A DNA stretch of 64,000 nt from Phytobacter palmae (GTDB taxonomy: Bacteria > Pseudomonadota > Gammaproteobacteria > Enterobacterales > Enterobacteriaceae). Under the pieces are notes generated by a model. The model made no database searches and was not told the DNA's origin. It saw only the letters and a list, made by a program, of their open reading frames with translations. Made by a program: the position numbers and the translations under genes. The stretch is from assembly GCA_900112785.1 (NCBI GenBank), contig FONB01000003.1, forward strand, positions 124,001-188,000, given 5' to 3'. Shown piece by piece: positions 53,694 to 62,242 of this stretch (position 1 is its first letter; each line of letters opens with the position of its first letter).

Positions 53694-53711
53694 TCAATTT
53701 AGATATATCGT
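53694..53711. promoter_or_regulatory. YqjI operator on the yqjH side
   Basis: TCAATTTAGATATATCG, the inverted form of the site at 53516, 24 bases before the yqjH start. A further TATCTAAAA copy is at about 53642. Confidence 0.65.
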
Positions 53712-53734
53712 ATTCATTTTTGCAAAGGCCGATT

Positions 53735-54505
53735 ATGACAATCAAACAACAACGTTATCCGCAGCGTGTGCGCAATGATTTGCGTTTTCGCGAGTTGACC
53801 GTAGTACGCGTCGAACGTGTGGGAGCCGGATTCCAGCGCATTGTGCTGGGCGGTGAAGCGCTGGAGGGGTTTACCTCTCGCGGGTTCGACGACCATACCA
53901 AAGTCTTTTTTCCGCAGCCTGGCAGCAAGTTTACTCCCCCGCAGGTAACCGATGAGGGTATCGTCTGGGCTGATGGGCCGCGCCCCGCATCGCGTGATTA
54001 CACACCGCTGTATGATGAGAGCCGGCATGAACTGGCGATCGATTTCTTTATTCATGAAGGGGGCGTGGCGAGCGCCTGGGCAATGCAGGCCCGGGCGGGT
54101 GACAAGCTGACGATCGGCGGCCCGCGTGGATCGCTGGTGGTGCCCGAAGATTATGCCTGGCAGTTGTATGTGTGTGATGAATCCGGGATGCCGGCGTTGC
54201 GCCGTCGCCTGGAAGGGTTAAGCCGCCTGGCGGTGCGACCAGAGGTGAAAGCAGTGGTCACCATTGGGGAGGCATCGTACAAAGATTATTTTGCTCATTT
54301 ACCTGATTTCAACATTGAGTGGGTGGTGGGTCATGACGGGCAGACGGTGCAGGATAAACTGGCGTCGGTTGCCATCCCGCCGGCAGACTATTTTATCTGG
54401 CTTACGGGCGAGGGGGCGGTAGTAAAATCGCTGCTGGAAAACTATGCGACCGGGGATATCGACCAGCAACTGGTTCGCGGTCAGGCTTACTGGCATAAGA
54501 AGTAG
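53735..54505 (+). CDS. yqjH: NADPH-dependent ferric-siderophore reductase YqjH
   Basis: A 256-residue siderophore-interacting FAD enzyme. The FAD-binding motif is SRDYTPLYDES, followed by GGPRGSLVVPED and the C-terminal NADPH-binding part ending LVRGQAYWHKK. It releases iron from ferric siderophores and protects against nickel-induced iron stress. Start MTIKQQRYP (53735); the ORF extends upstream to 53639 across the operator and is rejected. Confidence 0.94.
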   Translation: MTIKQQRYPQRVRNDLRFRELTVVRVERVGAGFQRIVLGGEALEGFTSRGFDDHTKVFFPQPGSKFTPPQVTDEGIVWADGPRPASRDYTPLYDESRHELAIDFFIHEGGVASAWAMQARAGDKLTIGGPRGSLVVPEDYAWQLYVCDESGMPALRRRLEGLSRLAVRPEVKAVVTIGEASYKDYFAHLPDFNIEWVVGHDGQTVQDKLASVAIPPADYFIWLTGEGAVVKSLLENYATGDIDQQLVRGQAYWHKK

Positions 54506-54550
54506 TTCGCTGCGCTTCCCCTCACCCAGAAGGGGAGTCGTGCACTTATG

Positions 54551-54640
54551 CCACTCCCCGGTGGCGCTTCGCTTACCGGGGCTACGGTTGTGCGGTGGGT
54601 AGCCCGGATAAGGCATTTACGCCGCATCCGGGAGGCTACG
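54551..54640. repeat. REP/BIME-like repeats after yqjH
   Basis: CCCCGGTGGCGCTTCGCTTACCGGGG at about 54556-54581 and GTAGCCCGGATAAGGCATTT with its mate GCCGCATCCGGGAGGCTAC at about 54598-54638, typical paired enteric REP units between convergent genes. Confidence 0.8.
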
Positions 54641-54643
54641 TGG

Positions 54644-55813
54644 TTACGCCACTTCGTCGTATTCGGCTTCGCTCACCTGCTGCTCCAGGGATTGACGAAT
54701 CTCAGCCAGCGCTTTCTCTTGCTGGCGGAAATACCCTTCCTGATCGGTCAGTGACGATACCAGTTGCCATGACTCCTCTTTTTCCAGCGCATTCAGCTCA
54801 TCGATCAGACTGGCAATATGCTGCTTCACCTCATGAATGCGCTGGCGCAGGCGGGCAAGATCGTTAAGACGATCGCTGGCCATTAACGGCTCCAGCCCTT
54901 TTTGCAGGCGGGTTAATAACAGGCGAATCGCCCCAAGATCGCCGCGCTGCCTGGCCTGATTCAACTGAACCATCATGGCATGCGCCTCCTCTTTGAAGGC
55001 GTCGTCTACCAAATCCGGGTGACAAAGTTTACTGGCCTGACGCCACAAACGTTTCAGTTCAACACGCTCATCCGGTGACATCTTCTGTTCGAAGCCAAAA
55101 CGCTGCTCGGCATCGTGCTGTTGTTCCTGGTAATCCTCATACTCCTGGCGCGCTTCATCACGTGCCTGACGTGCCGGTTCATCTTCACGCGTTAAGCCTT
55201 GCTCCAGCTCCTGCGCTTCGGCCAGTAAAGACGCGATCAGCGCATTCTGCTGCTGCAGATGTTTACGCGCTTCTGCAGCCTGCGGAGACTGTGGCGGGAA
55301 ACTTTGCCAGCGGCGGGTAAGGGTGACCAGCACTTCCACTGCCTGCGACAGATATTTCTGGCAGCGAAGATAATCAGCCTCACGACGATGCGCTTCGGCC
55401 TCCTGGCGACGCACGGCTGCTTCGGCGAGGATCTTACGCAGACGCAGGATCTGTGACATTAACGGCCCAAGACGGGTGAGGTACAGATCGTTGAAATCAT
55501 CCAGCAACTGAATGCGTGTGTTACGTTTATCGATCAACTCACGCAACTGCTCTTCCAGCGCTTTCAGCTCCAGCTTGCTTGCGGCAACCTGCGGATCCTG
55601 CCATTGCACCACTGAACGCTGGCTCTGCAGCCAGGCATTGATGGTGCGCAACGCATCGGAATAGTTTTTCTCTTCAAGCGCCCATACGATGAACGCCAGT
55701 TCACTGTCGGTGACCTCATTTTTTAGAAAGGGAAGCTGGCTCTGAATAATGCCTTCATCTTCCAGTTCAATGGCGTATTTAATGATCTCAAGCCGTTTTA
55801 TGGGTTTGTTCAT
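54644..55813 (-). CDS. Coiled-coil protein with a J domain
   Basis: A 389-residue, highly charged, mostly helical protein. Long coiled coils cover about 75-155 and 180-240. A short J-domain-like part follows at about 245-300 with LKRLWRQASKLCHPDLVDD, including the HPD tripeptide at 265-267 that contacts DnaK-type chaperones; a second coiled region ends the protein. No signal or membrane segment. It may be a co-chaperone with a scaffold role, but the function is unknown. It is monocistronic and lies in the region between yqjH and the tRNA, where E. coli K-12 has no such gene. Confidence 0.75.
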   Translation of the reverse strand: MNKPIKRLEIIKYAIELEDEGIIQSQLPFLKNEVTDSELAFIVWALEEKNYSDALRTINAWLQSQRSVVQWQDPQVAASKLELKALEEQLRELIDKRNTRIQLLDDFNDLYLTRLGPLMSQILRLRKILAEAAVRRQEAEAHRREADYLRCQKYLSQAVEVLVTLTRRWQSFPPQSPQAAEARKHLQQQNALIASLLAEAQELEQGLTREDEPARQARDEARQEYEDYQEQQHDAEQRFGFEQKMSPDERVELKRLWRQASKLCHPDLVDDAFKEEAHAMMVQLNQARQRGDLGAIRLLLTRLQKGLEPLMASDRLNDLARLRQRIHEVKQHIASLIDELNALEKEESWQLVSSLTDQEGYFRQQEKALAEIRQSLEQQVSEAEYDEVA

Positions 55814-56082
55814 GGTGTTTCGCTAAGGCGCTTAAAGATTGAGTTAATGGTAGTTGTTAATGATCAAACACGAAATAAGCTCATTGTCGTAACCGCAGCC
55901 GCTGCGTCCAACCCTGAAAGATTAGCACCAGTTCAGCTAAGCAGGTATGGCTGAAATCATAATACAGGTGACAAGTTACAGGCGTTAGTATTCCTGAAAG
56001 AAATACTTCCCCGGTACGTTTTTTCCCCACTTTCTGGCTGTTTCATCTGCATCTTATGAAGTGATTTAGCTCTCATATTTTC
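55814..56082. other. Divergent control region before the PTS gene
   Basis: About 270 bases without a gene between the J-domain gene and the operators of the PTS gene. No clear promoter of either is visible beyond AT-rich stretches. Confidence 0.3.
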
Positions 56083-56098
56083 ATGAAACCGGTTGCAT
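56083..56098. promoter_or_regulatory. AscG-type operator O1
   Basis: ATGAAACCGGTTGCAT, one mismatch from the perfect palindrome of O2 and from the TGAAACCGGTTTCA site known for E. coli AscG. Confidence 0.75.
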
Positions 56099-56118
56099 GG
56101 TTGATGGACCAGGTTAGC

Positions 56119-56134
56119 ATGAAACCGGTTTCAT
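56119..56134. promoter_or_regulatory. AscG-type operator O2
   Basis: ATGAAACCGGTTTCAT, a perfect 16-base palindrome of LacI-family type, 36 bases centre-to-centre from O1 and 44 before the PTS start. Two operators allow cooperative binding or looping by the repressor encoded at 58205. Confidence 0.85.
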
Positions 56135-56177
56135 TCATTGCATGACTCAGTTACCGAAAATAAAAGGTAGAAAAAAG

Positions 56178-58064
56178 ATGGCTGTTATTCGGGATTACAA
56201 TAAGTTAGCAAGTGATATCCTCCGGGAAGTCGGAGGGGAAGAGAACATCAATAGCTTTACCCGTTGCGCCACGCGTTTACGTCTGGTCCTCAACGACACG
56301 CCCGCTGATGCGAAACGTCGGGTGCAAAGTCTGCCAGGAGTCATTGCGGTAGTGGAGAGCGGCGGGCAGTTTCAGGTGGTTATCGGCACCCACGTGGCAG
56401 ACGTATTCAATGCGATGTCGGGGCTGGTAAAAGAGACGGCTTCCATGAGCGGCACCGTGAAAAAAACACGTAAGCTCGACGCGGTGATTGCCACCATGTC
56501 TGCCGTATTCGCGCCGATTGTCTATATTCTGGCGGCGGCAGGCATTTTGCAGGGGCTGCTGATTGTTGTCACCCTGATGGATGCCGATATCAAAACCACC
56601 GGCACTTTCGCTGTGCTCAACTTTATGTCCTGGACGCCATTTGCCTTCCTGCCGGTATTTATCGCCATCACGGCGGCGCGCCATTTCAAATGTAATCCGT
56701 TTATCGCTGTTCTCTGCTGTTGTGCGCTGATTAGCCCGGACTGGGCGGCGCTGGCAGGGCGTATTGCCGGTGGGGAGAGTATTAACTTCCTCTTCTTTCC
56801 GCTTTCGAAAACGGTTTATACCTCCTCTGTTTTGCCGCCGCTGTTTCTGGTGTGGGCACTCTCCTGGTTCGAACGCCGGGTAGAAAAGTGGATCCCGGAA
56901 GTCGTCAGCCCGCTCTTTACGCCGCTGATCTGTTTTGTCGTCATTGTGCCGCTGACATTGATTGTCATTGGTCCCATTACCACCTGGGCGGCAATGGGGG
57001 TGGCAAATGGCTATAACGCGCTGTTCCATGCGGCGCCGGCGCTTGCAGCGGCGGTTATTGGCGGTGTGTGGCAGATTATTGTTATCTTCGGAGTGCACTG
57101 GGGCATTACGCCGGTAATCATGGCGAATTTCGACACCCAGGGTTACGACTCCTTCCAGGCTTACCAGACCATTGCAGTTATCGGCCAGATGGCAGCGGTG
57201 TTTGGCGTGTTCCTGAAAACCCGCAATACCCAGTTAAAAGCGACCTCTATGTCTGCCGGGATCACGGCCATTTTTGGTATCACCGAACCGGCAATTTACG
57301 GCGTGACGCTGCGTTTTAAAAAGCCATTTATCTGCGGTTGTATCGGTGGGGCGATTGGTGCGGTAGTCGCCAGTCTCTTCGGTAGCCTGTACTACGCCTA
57401 TGCTGCGTTGCCTGGCCTGTTTACCCTGGTTAACGCCATCAGTCCTGATGCGCCGATGTCGTTTATCGGAGAACTGGTGGGGGCTGGAACCTGTATCGTG
57501 CTGACAATTGTAATGGTGCAGTTCGTGGGCTTCGAAGATCCGGCGAACGAAGAAGAGGGCAAACCTGTGGAGTCGGTTAAAGCGCAGGCGACGCCTGATG
57601 CCGCTGCGGTAAGCGCGATAGAGATGCTTAGCCCGCTGAAAGGCGAAGTGGTCGCGCTGGAGAGCGTGGCAGATGATGCGTTTGCCGGAAAAGCTCTTGG
57701 CGATGGTATTGCCATCAAGCCGGAAGAAGGAAAAGTGGTGGCCCCGTGCGACGCGACGGTGGCGACCGTGATCGAGTCACATCATGCTATTGGGTTATTG
57801 TGCGATAATGGTGCGGAGTTATTGATCCATGTTGGGTTAAATACCGTCAACCTGCAGGGGCAACATTTCCGTCCGTTGGTGAAAGAGGGGGATGTGGTCA
57901 AAGCGGGTACGCCTCTTCTTGAATTCGATAAAGCCAGCATCGAACGTGAAGGCTATGACCTGACAACCCCGGTTCTGGTGGTTAACAGTGAAGACTTCAC
58001 GCTGACAAAGCATCAGCTTGATGGCGCGATTGGCAGAGGGGCGCCGTTGATGTCTCTCGCATAA
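56178..58064 (+). CDS. Beta-glucoside-type PTS permease EIIBCA
   Basis: A 628-residue three-domain PTS permease. EIIB occupies about 1-90 with phospho-cysteine 30 in TRCATRLRLVL; EIIC (about 105-460) has about ten helices including GVHWGITPVIMANFDTQGYDS and the GITEPAIYGVTL motif; EIIA (about 480-628) has the phospho-histidine in LLIHVGLNTVNL. The family imports and phosphorylates aryl- or other beta-glucosides. Start at MAVIRDYN (56178) fits family length; ATG 56142 is possible. No phospho-glucosidase gene follows. Confidence 0.88.
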   Translation: MAVIRDYNKLASDILREVGGEENINSFTRCATRLRLVLNDTPADAKRRVQSLPGVIAVVESGGQFQVVIGTHVADVFNAMSGLVKETASMSGTVKKTRKLDAVIATMSAVFAPIVYILAAAGILQGLLIVVTLMDADIKTTGTFAVLNFMSWTPFAFLPVFIAITAARHFKCNPFIAVLCCCALISPDWAALAGRIAGGESINFLFFPLSKTVYTSSVLPPLFLVWALSWFERRVEKWIPEVVSPLFTPLICFVVIVPLTLIVIGPITTWAAMGVANGYNALFHAAPALAAAVIGGVWQIIVIFGVHWGITPVIMANFDTQGYDSFQAYQTIAVIGQMAAVFGVFLKTRNTQLKATSMSAGITAIFGITEPAIYGVTLRFKKPFICGCIGGAIGAVVASLFGSLYYAYAALPGLFTLVNAISPDAPMSFIGELVGAGTCIVLTIVMVQFVGFEDPANEEEGKPVESVKAQATPDAAAVSAIEMLSPLKGEVVALESVADDAFAGKALGDGIAIKPEEGKVVAPCDATVATVIESHHAIGLLCDNGAELLIHVGLNTVNLQGQHFRPLVKEGDVVKAGTPLLEFDKASIEREGYDLTTPVLVVNSEDFTLTKHQLDGAIGRGAPLMSLA

Positions 58065-58204
58065 GGAGGCACGGGCGCACGAACATGGTGTCAACGGAGC
58101 CAGGCGTAACCCGTCGGGCTTCGTGAGTCGTACTCGTTTACAGCATGTTTCTGAGTCGGGTATCCCCGGCCCGGTGTGAGCCACCCATTGATTGAGGTTT
58201 TCTT

Positions 58205-59209
58205 ATGGTAACGATACTGGACGTCGCCAGAATGGCAGGCGTGTCAAAGGCGACGGTATCGCGCGCGTTAAGCGGTAAGGTGTTTGTCCGGGAAGAGGTG
58301 AAAGCCAGAATTTTACAGGCCGTTGCTGACACCGGTTATCGACCAAACCAGCTTGCTCGCAATCTTGCTAATAACAAAACCAATTCAATTGGGCTGGTTA
58401 TCACCAACGGGTTATACAACGGCCCCTTCTTCTCAGGCATGGTTTATCACGCGGCGACCCGCAGCGAAGGCCATAGCCGACAACTGGTGCTTGCAGACGG
58501 AAAACACAGCGCTCAGGACGAGCGCGATGCCATTGATTTGCTCCTCGAGCTTCGCTGTGAAGCCATCATGATCTACCCCAAATACCTGTCGGTCAGTGAG
58601 CTCGATGACATCATTGACAGCAACCAGACTCCGATAGTGGTCATTAATCGTGAACTTATCAGAAACCGAAATCGCTGCGTGTTTACCGATCATCGACGTA
58701 GCAGCGAGGAGATGGTGGAACATTTGCTGGCTCAGGGGCATACCCGGATTGCATTCGTGGCTGGCGTATGTGGTTCGCCGACCGGTGAGCGCCGTTTACG
58801 CGGCTATCGTGATGCGTTGCGAAAAGCGGGTATCAGCCCGGATCCACAACTGGTAGTGCGGGGGGCCTGGAGTACCGAAAGCGGTTACGAAGCGGGACGC
58901 CAGTTGCTGGCGCTCAATATCCCGTTCACCTGCGTGCTGGCAGCCAATGACGATATGGCCATTGGCCTGGCGAAAGCGTTTCAGGATGCGGGGAAAACAG
59001 TGCCGGGGGAGATCTCGCTGGCCGGATTCGATGATTCGGTGATTGGCAAGTACTACACGCCTGCTTTGACAACGATCCACGTTCCGATGGACGAAATGAT
59101 CCGCGATGCAGTCGAAATATTATTGCATCCTGACGAAAAGGCTGTGTTTTCCCATCAGGGAACCCTGGTGAGCCGTGAGTCAGTTGCCCGACGCGTTGAC
59201 GCGAAGTGA
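58205..59209 (+). CDS. LacI-family repressor, AscG-like
   Basis: A 334-residue LacI-family repressor. The HTH is TILDVARMAGVSKATVSRALSGK with hinge helix PNQLARNLANNK, followed by the sugar-binding domain (GLVITNGLYNGPFFSG, ADGKHSAQDERDAIDLLLELRC, VLAANDDMAIGLAKAFQ). It resembles E. coli AscG through its length, and its expected operator is the TGAAACCGGTTTCA pair upstream of the PTS gene. It lies 140 bases after that gene on the same strand, so it may be part of the same unit and autoregulated. Confidence 0.88.
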   Translation: MVTILDVARMAGVSKATVSRALSGKVFVREEVKARILQAVADTGYRPNQLARNLANNKTNSIGLVITNGLYNGPFFSGMVYHAATRSEGHSRQLVLADGKHSAQDERDAIDLLLELRCEAIMIYPKYLSVSELDDIIDSNQTPIVVINRELIRNRNRCVFTDHRRSSEEMVEHLLAQGHTRIAFVAGVCGSPTGERRLRGYRDALRKAGISPDPQLVVRGAWSTESGYEAGRQLLALNIPFTCVLAANDDMAIGLAKAFQDAGKTVPGEISLAGFDDSVIGKYYTPALTTIHVPMDEMIRDAVEILLHPDEKAVFSHQGTLVSRESVARRVDAK

Positions 59210-59367
59210 ACATGTACACGTCAAAAGCGAAGCGTGATGTTGTACGCAAGAGCGCATGGTGTGGCAGATGACGTATGGTTTACGGAGTGAAAAGAAAAAC
59301 TGGGCGATTGCGATAACCCATGCGCCCGGACGGATTACCTTTAGCACCGGTTATCGCCATCAACATT

Positions 59368-59405
59368 AAAAAGCCGCCATGCCGTTACGCGCTGGCGGCT
59401 TTTTT
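59368..59405 (+). terminator. Terminator after the AscG-like gene
   Basis: AAAGCCGCCA...TGGCGGCTTTTTT, a strong hairpin with T run, 160 bases after the repressor stop. It also separates it from the convergent gene at 59410. Confidence 0.88.
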
Positions 59406-59409
59406 GCCC

Positions 59410-60003
59410 TTACTGACGCGATTGTATGCGCATACCGCGAGATAATGTTGCGATACGCTGCGTACGACTGTAGAGCACGAATAAAATAAACCCTCGTCCA
59501 TTAAGCACATAACGGCAGGCCAGCATGATGAGCAATGCTACCAGCATGATGATCGCATGATGCGTCTGCCCATCCAGCACGGTGAGCGCCAGAAACACCG
59601 CGCTCAGCACGGTAAGGGCGCCATGTACCAGGCCATACCATGCCAGTCCGGATGTTTTACCGCGCGCGATAAGATAAGTGGCGGTCAGGTTGCTGAAAAT
59701 AAACAGGACTGCGGGCAGGAAGAAGAGCAGCGCCCTGGCTGGTGGTGTCTGCCTGGGTAGCATCGACATCAGTGTCAGTAGATTACAGGCGAAGGCTACC
59801 AGAAAAAACAACAGCACAAACGCCAGCGGAAATCCGTTCTGGCGCGGCAGTTCAGACGGCGGTTTATCAAACCAGCGCTCCAGTTCGGGCGTTGAATGTT
59901 GCAGCAGGCTGTTATCACCACGGGCGATCACCTGCTCCATCTCCCTGCCATGCGCCAGTAGATCGCAAAAAAACCAACCAGAAATTAGCGTAGCCAGGCG
60001 CAT
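59410..60003 (-). CDS. Multi-pass membrane protein, possible immunity partner
   Basis: A 197-residue protein with four or five hydrophobic segments (about 58-80, 89-113, 119-143, 147-166 and a weaker one at 168-178), a cytoplasmic-like N-terminal 50 residues, and an Arg-rich tail. I recognise no family. Its ATG overlaps the TAA of the upstream 331-residue gene by one base, so the two are coupled. A membrane protein coupled to a Gly/Ala-rich membrane-inserting candidate suggests an immunity protein, by inference. Confidence 0.65.
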   Translation of the reverse strand: MRLATLISGWFFCDLLAHGREMEQVIARGDNSLLQHSTPELERWFDKPPSELPRQNGFPLAFVLLFFLVAFACNLLTLMSMLPRQTPPARALLFFLPAVLFIFSNLTATYLIARGKTSGLAWYGLVHGALTVLSAVFLALTVLDGQTHHAIIMLVALLIMLACRYVLNGRGFILFVLYSRTQRIATLSRGMRIQSRQ

Positions 60004-60998
60004 TACAGTACCGCCAGCGACTGGATGGTGCCCACAATATAGCGGCCTGCTTTGGGTATCCCATCCGCAATATATCGCCCGGTTTTGGGAATATTGCCCG
60101 GCGAGGCAACGACGCCGCTCACCGCGCTTCCTGCCAGCGCTGCCGCACTGGTTACCAGGTTGCTCAGTTGCCGGGTAAGTTCCACCTGCACGGGTTCCAC
60201 CGGGAAGCGTTTGGGATAGATGCCTGCCCGGATAAGGGCCTTTACTTCTTTATTACTGATGCCCGGGTTTTGCAGCTTGATGATAAGCTCAGTCAGGCGT
60301 TTACGATCCTGGCGAGGATACTCTTTCAGCCACTGCGAGGCTCTTAACGACGAGATGGATTTCATTGAACGCCATGTACCGACGATCTCTTTGAGCGCGC
60401 CGCCTGCGCTTGCCAGAGAGATAAGATCGAGTGCAGTAGACGTGGCGTTATACCAGCCTTGCGAATCCAGCCAGGCTACATCCTCACCGCCATTCTCCAC
60501 AAGATCATACAACCGGTAGAGCCCATTAATACATTGCAGGCCTGTAGCCGCCGCACCGGCATAACCCAGTGCCACCAGTGCGCCGCTGGCGCCGGCAGTG
60601 AGCGGGACGGCAGCCCCCGCAGTGGCCATGACACCGGCGGTAACGATCATCGCACCGCAGGAGAGGACGGTGGAGGCGATTTCCGGGCCGAGAGACGTTG
60701 CGGAGACGGCGTCGGTCAATGACTTACCCACAGTGGTTTTTGACCCTTGTGCGGGAGGCTTTGTCACAACCACATGCGTTACGATGCCGCTTTGTCCGTT
60801 CGGGTGACGTTTACTGGGGCGTACCAGATAGCGCTCCGGGCCATCGGCGTAAATAATGCCGGCCTGCGCAAAATCACGCGTACAGTCCATCGCGGCACCA
60901 AGTGCATCGAAATTGAAATCTGTCGCACCTTTACCGCTAAAGCGGGCAAAATCATAACCAGGCATATTTGCTTCGGGGTTGAGTCCGGGCAGCGTCAT
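60003..60998 (-). CDS. Hypothetical protein with Gly/Ala membrane segments, possible pore-forming effector
   Basis: A 331-residue protein I cannot assign to a family. Residues 1-95 are soluble (MPGYDFARFSGKG, RPSKRHPNGQSG), residues 106-152 are two Gly/Ala-rich hydrophobic segments (VTAGVMATAGAAVPL, SGALVALGYAGAAATG) and 281-299 a third (VTSAAALAGSAVSGVVAS). The tail has a tandem repeat IPKTGRYIADG/IPKAGRYIVGT at 304-324. There is no signal peptide. Glycine-zipper segments of this kind occur in contact-dependent pore-forming toxins. Ribosome site AAGGA at 61007. Confidence 0.65.
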   Translation of the reverse strand: MTLPGLNPEANMPGYDFARFSGKGATDFNFDALGAAMDCTRDFAQAGIIYADGPERYLVRPSKRHPNGQSGIVTHVVVTKPPAQGSKTTVGKSLTDAVSATSLGPEIASTVLSCGAMIVTAGVMATAGAAVPLTAGASGALVALGYAGAAATGLQCINGLYRLYDLVENGGEDVAWLDSQGWYNATSTALDLISLASAGGALKEIVGTWRSMKSISSLRASQWLKEYPRQDRKRLTELIIKLQNPGISNKEVKALIRAGIYPKRFPVEPVQVELTRQLSNLVTSAAALAGSAVSGVVASPGNIPKTGRYIADGIPKAGRYIVGTIQSLAVL

Positions 60999-61006
60999 TT
61001 TTCATT

Positions 61007-61612
61007 CCTTGTAATGATGAGTACAGAAGTATTAATCCAGGATTATTCCTGGACTCCCAGGGTTAACAAATGAGGGTTTTTCCCCTGTGTGCGGACCTGT
61101 TTCGCCACACAATATTCAGACCAGACGGAGATACTTGCCCAGTATCATTTACTGTCTGGAGCGCATGAAAATAGATTTATTTTCGCTAACTTTTTGATTT
61201 AATTTGTTTTGTCTGTGTTTTCTCTTGCCGCGATTACTGACGAAAGGCAAAGGAAACGGTAAAGTTTCCTTATTTTAGACAGCGAACAGGCAAACTTCAC
61301 CCCGCCAAAAAATGGGCTTTTCTCCTTCGCCAGGATGAGATGAGATATTTTTGATGTGAATAATTACACGATGTAATTACGTTGCAGAAATATATTTAGC
61401 AGCGGAAAACTCTTTTTTAGCGACATTAACATAACTGTAAATTCAGTCGGGTAGTAAGTATATTCTGGCTGAATCGCTACCGGGATTGGGTGCTAATTCT
61501 CAAAACAGATAAAATAGTAATGTCTCCACGTTTACACCGCTGGCGGCCTGGCGCGTTGTGCATTACCCTGGAGCCGAAAATTACTCTCGCATTCGAAAAG
61601 GAGCCAGGTTCA
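61007..61612. other. Gene-free region with nested inverted repeats
   Basis: About 600 bases between divergent genes. It holds nested inverted repeats CCAGAC(ATACT...AGTAT)GTCTGG at 61121-61159, a palindrome ATTACACGATGTAAT near 61364-61378, and otherwise AT-rich, promoter-like sequence. No plausible ORF was found here. Confidence 0.4.
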
Positions 61613-62089
61613 ATGTCTAATCAACACATAATGAAAGCCATGTTCACGCAGCAGCGAATTCAGATTATGCATTTAGGTAAGCATCATAAGGAATATACCG
61701 ATGCATACATTTTTGCGTGGGAGTCCGGCGTGTATCCGTTTTTGCACGATTTAGGTGGTGAGCATCAGTATCTTCCCCATGAGTTATACGGTGACTATTT
61801 TGAGGTCACTGCACAGAAGGGCGCATCCATTTATGAACGTCTTAATCGGGCATGGGCAGATGAGGAGGATAATTTAACCTACAGCAGACTGGAGTCCGAC
61901 CTGATGGGCATTGGCAGTGCGTGTGACTGGCGTCCGGATGAGTTAATGAATGTTTGTCGCTATCTTTTCCTGACAGGCTGTTTTGACGATGTATTCTGGA
62001 AGGCATTGTGCAAGCCAACGGCAGATTCATCATGGGTTGAGTTCGTGCAGGATGCTTACAGCCGGGAGCATGACACGGCATTTATGTGA
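61613..62089 (+). CDS. Hypothetical protein
   Basis: A 158-residue protein starting MSNQHIMKAM, with AAGGAGCC 11 bases upstream. It is rich in Trp, Tyr, His and acidic residues (FAWESGVYPFLHDLGGEHQY, WADEEDNLTYSRLESDLMGI, SSWVEFVQDAYSREHD), with no signal or membrane segment. It looks like a soluble helical protein; I recognise no family. An in-frame start at 61490 would add 41 residues of doubtful composition. Acidic small proteins next to effector candidates are often immunity or adaptor proteins, but nothing shows this directly. Confidence 0.65.
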   Translation: MSNQHIMKAMFTQQRIQIMHLGKHHKEYTDAYIFAWESGVYPFLHDLGGEHQYLPHELYGDYFEVTAQKGASIYERLNRAWADEEDNLTYSRLESDLMGIGSACDWRPDELMNVCRYLFLTGCFDDVFWKALCKPTADSSWVEFVQDAYSREHDTAFM

Positions 62090-62242
62090 GCACGTAAGGG
62101 CAATGAAGGGCACATAAGATAAAGTGTGGGTTATCACGGAAAGGCTACCAGAATATAACCGTGAACCCCCGCACGAGTTGCTGAACATCTGATATCAGCA
62201 GAGGAGCGACGCCAGTCAGGGTCTCAGCAAGTATCCGCTTCA

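Noticed and set aside
59256-59369. 37-residue ORF after the AscG-like gene (starts MVWQMTYGLRS)
   Set aside because: No ribosome-binding site and no recognisable features; it may be a remnant, but nothing beyond an open frame supports it.
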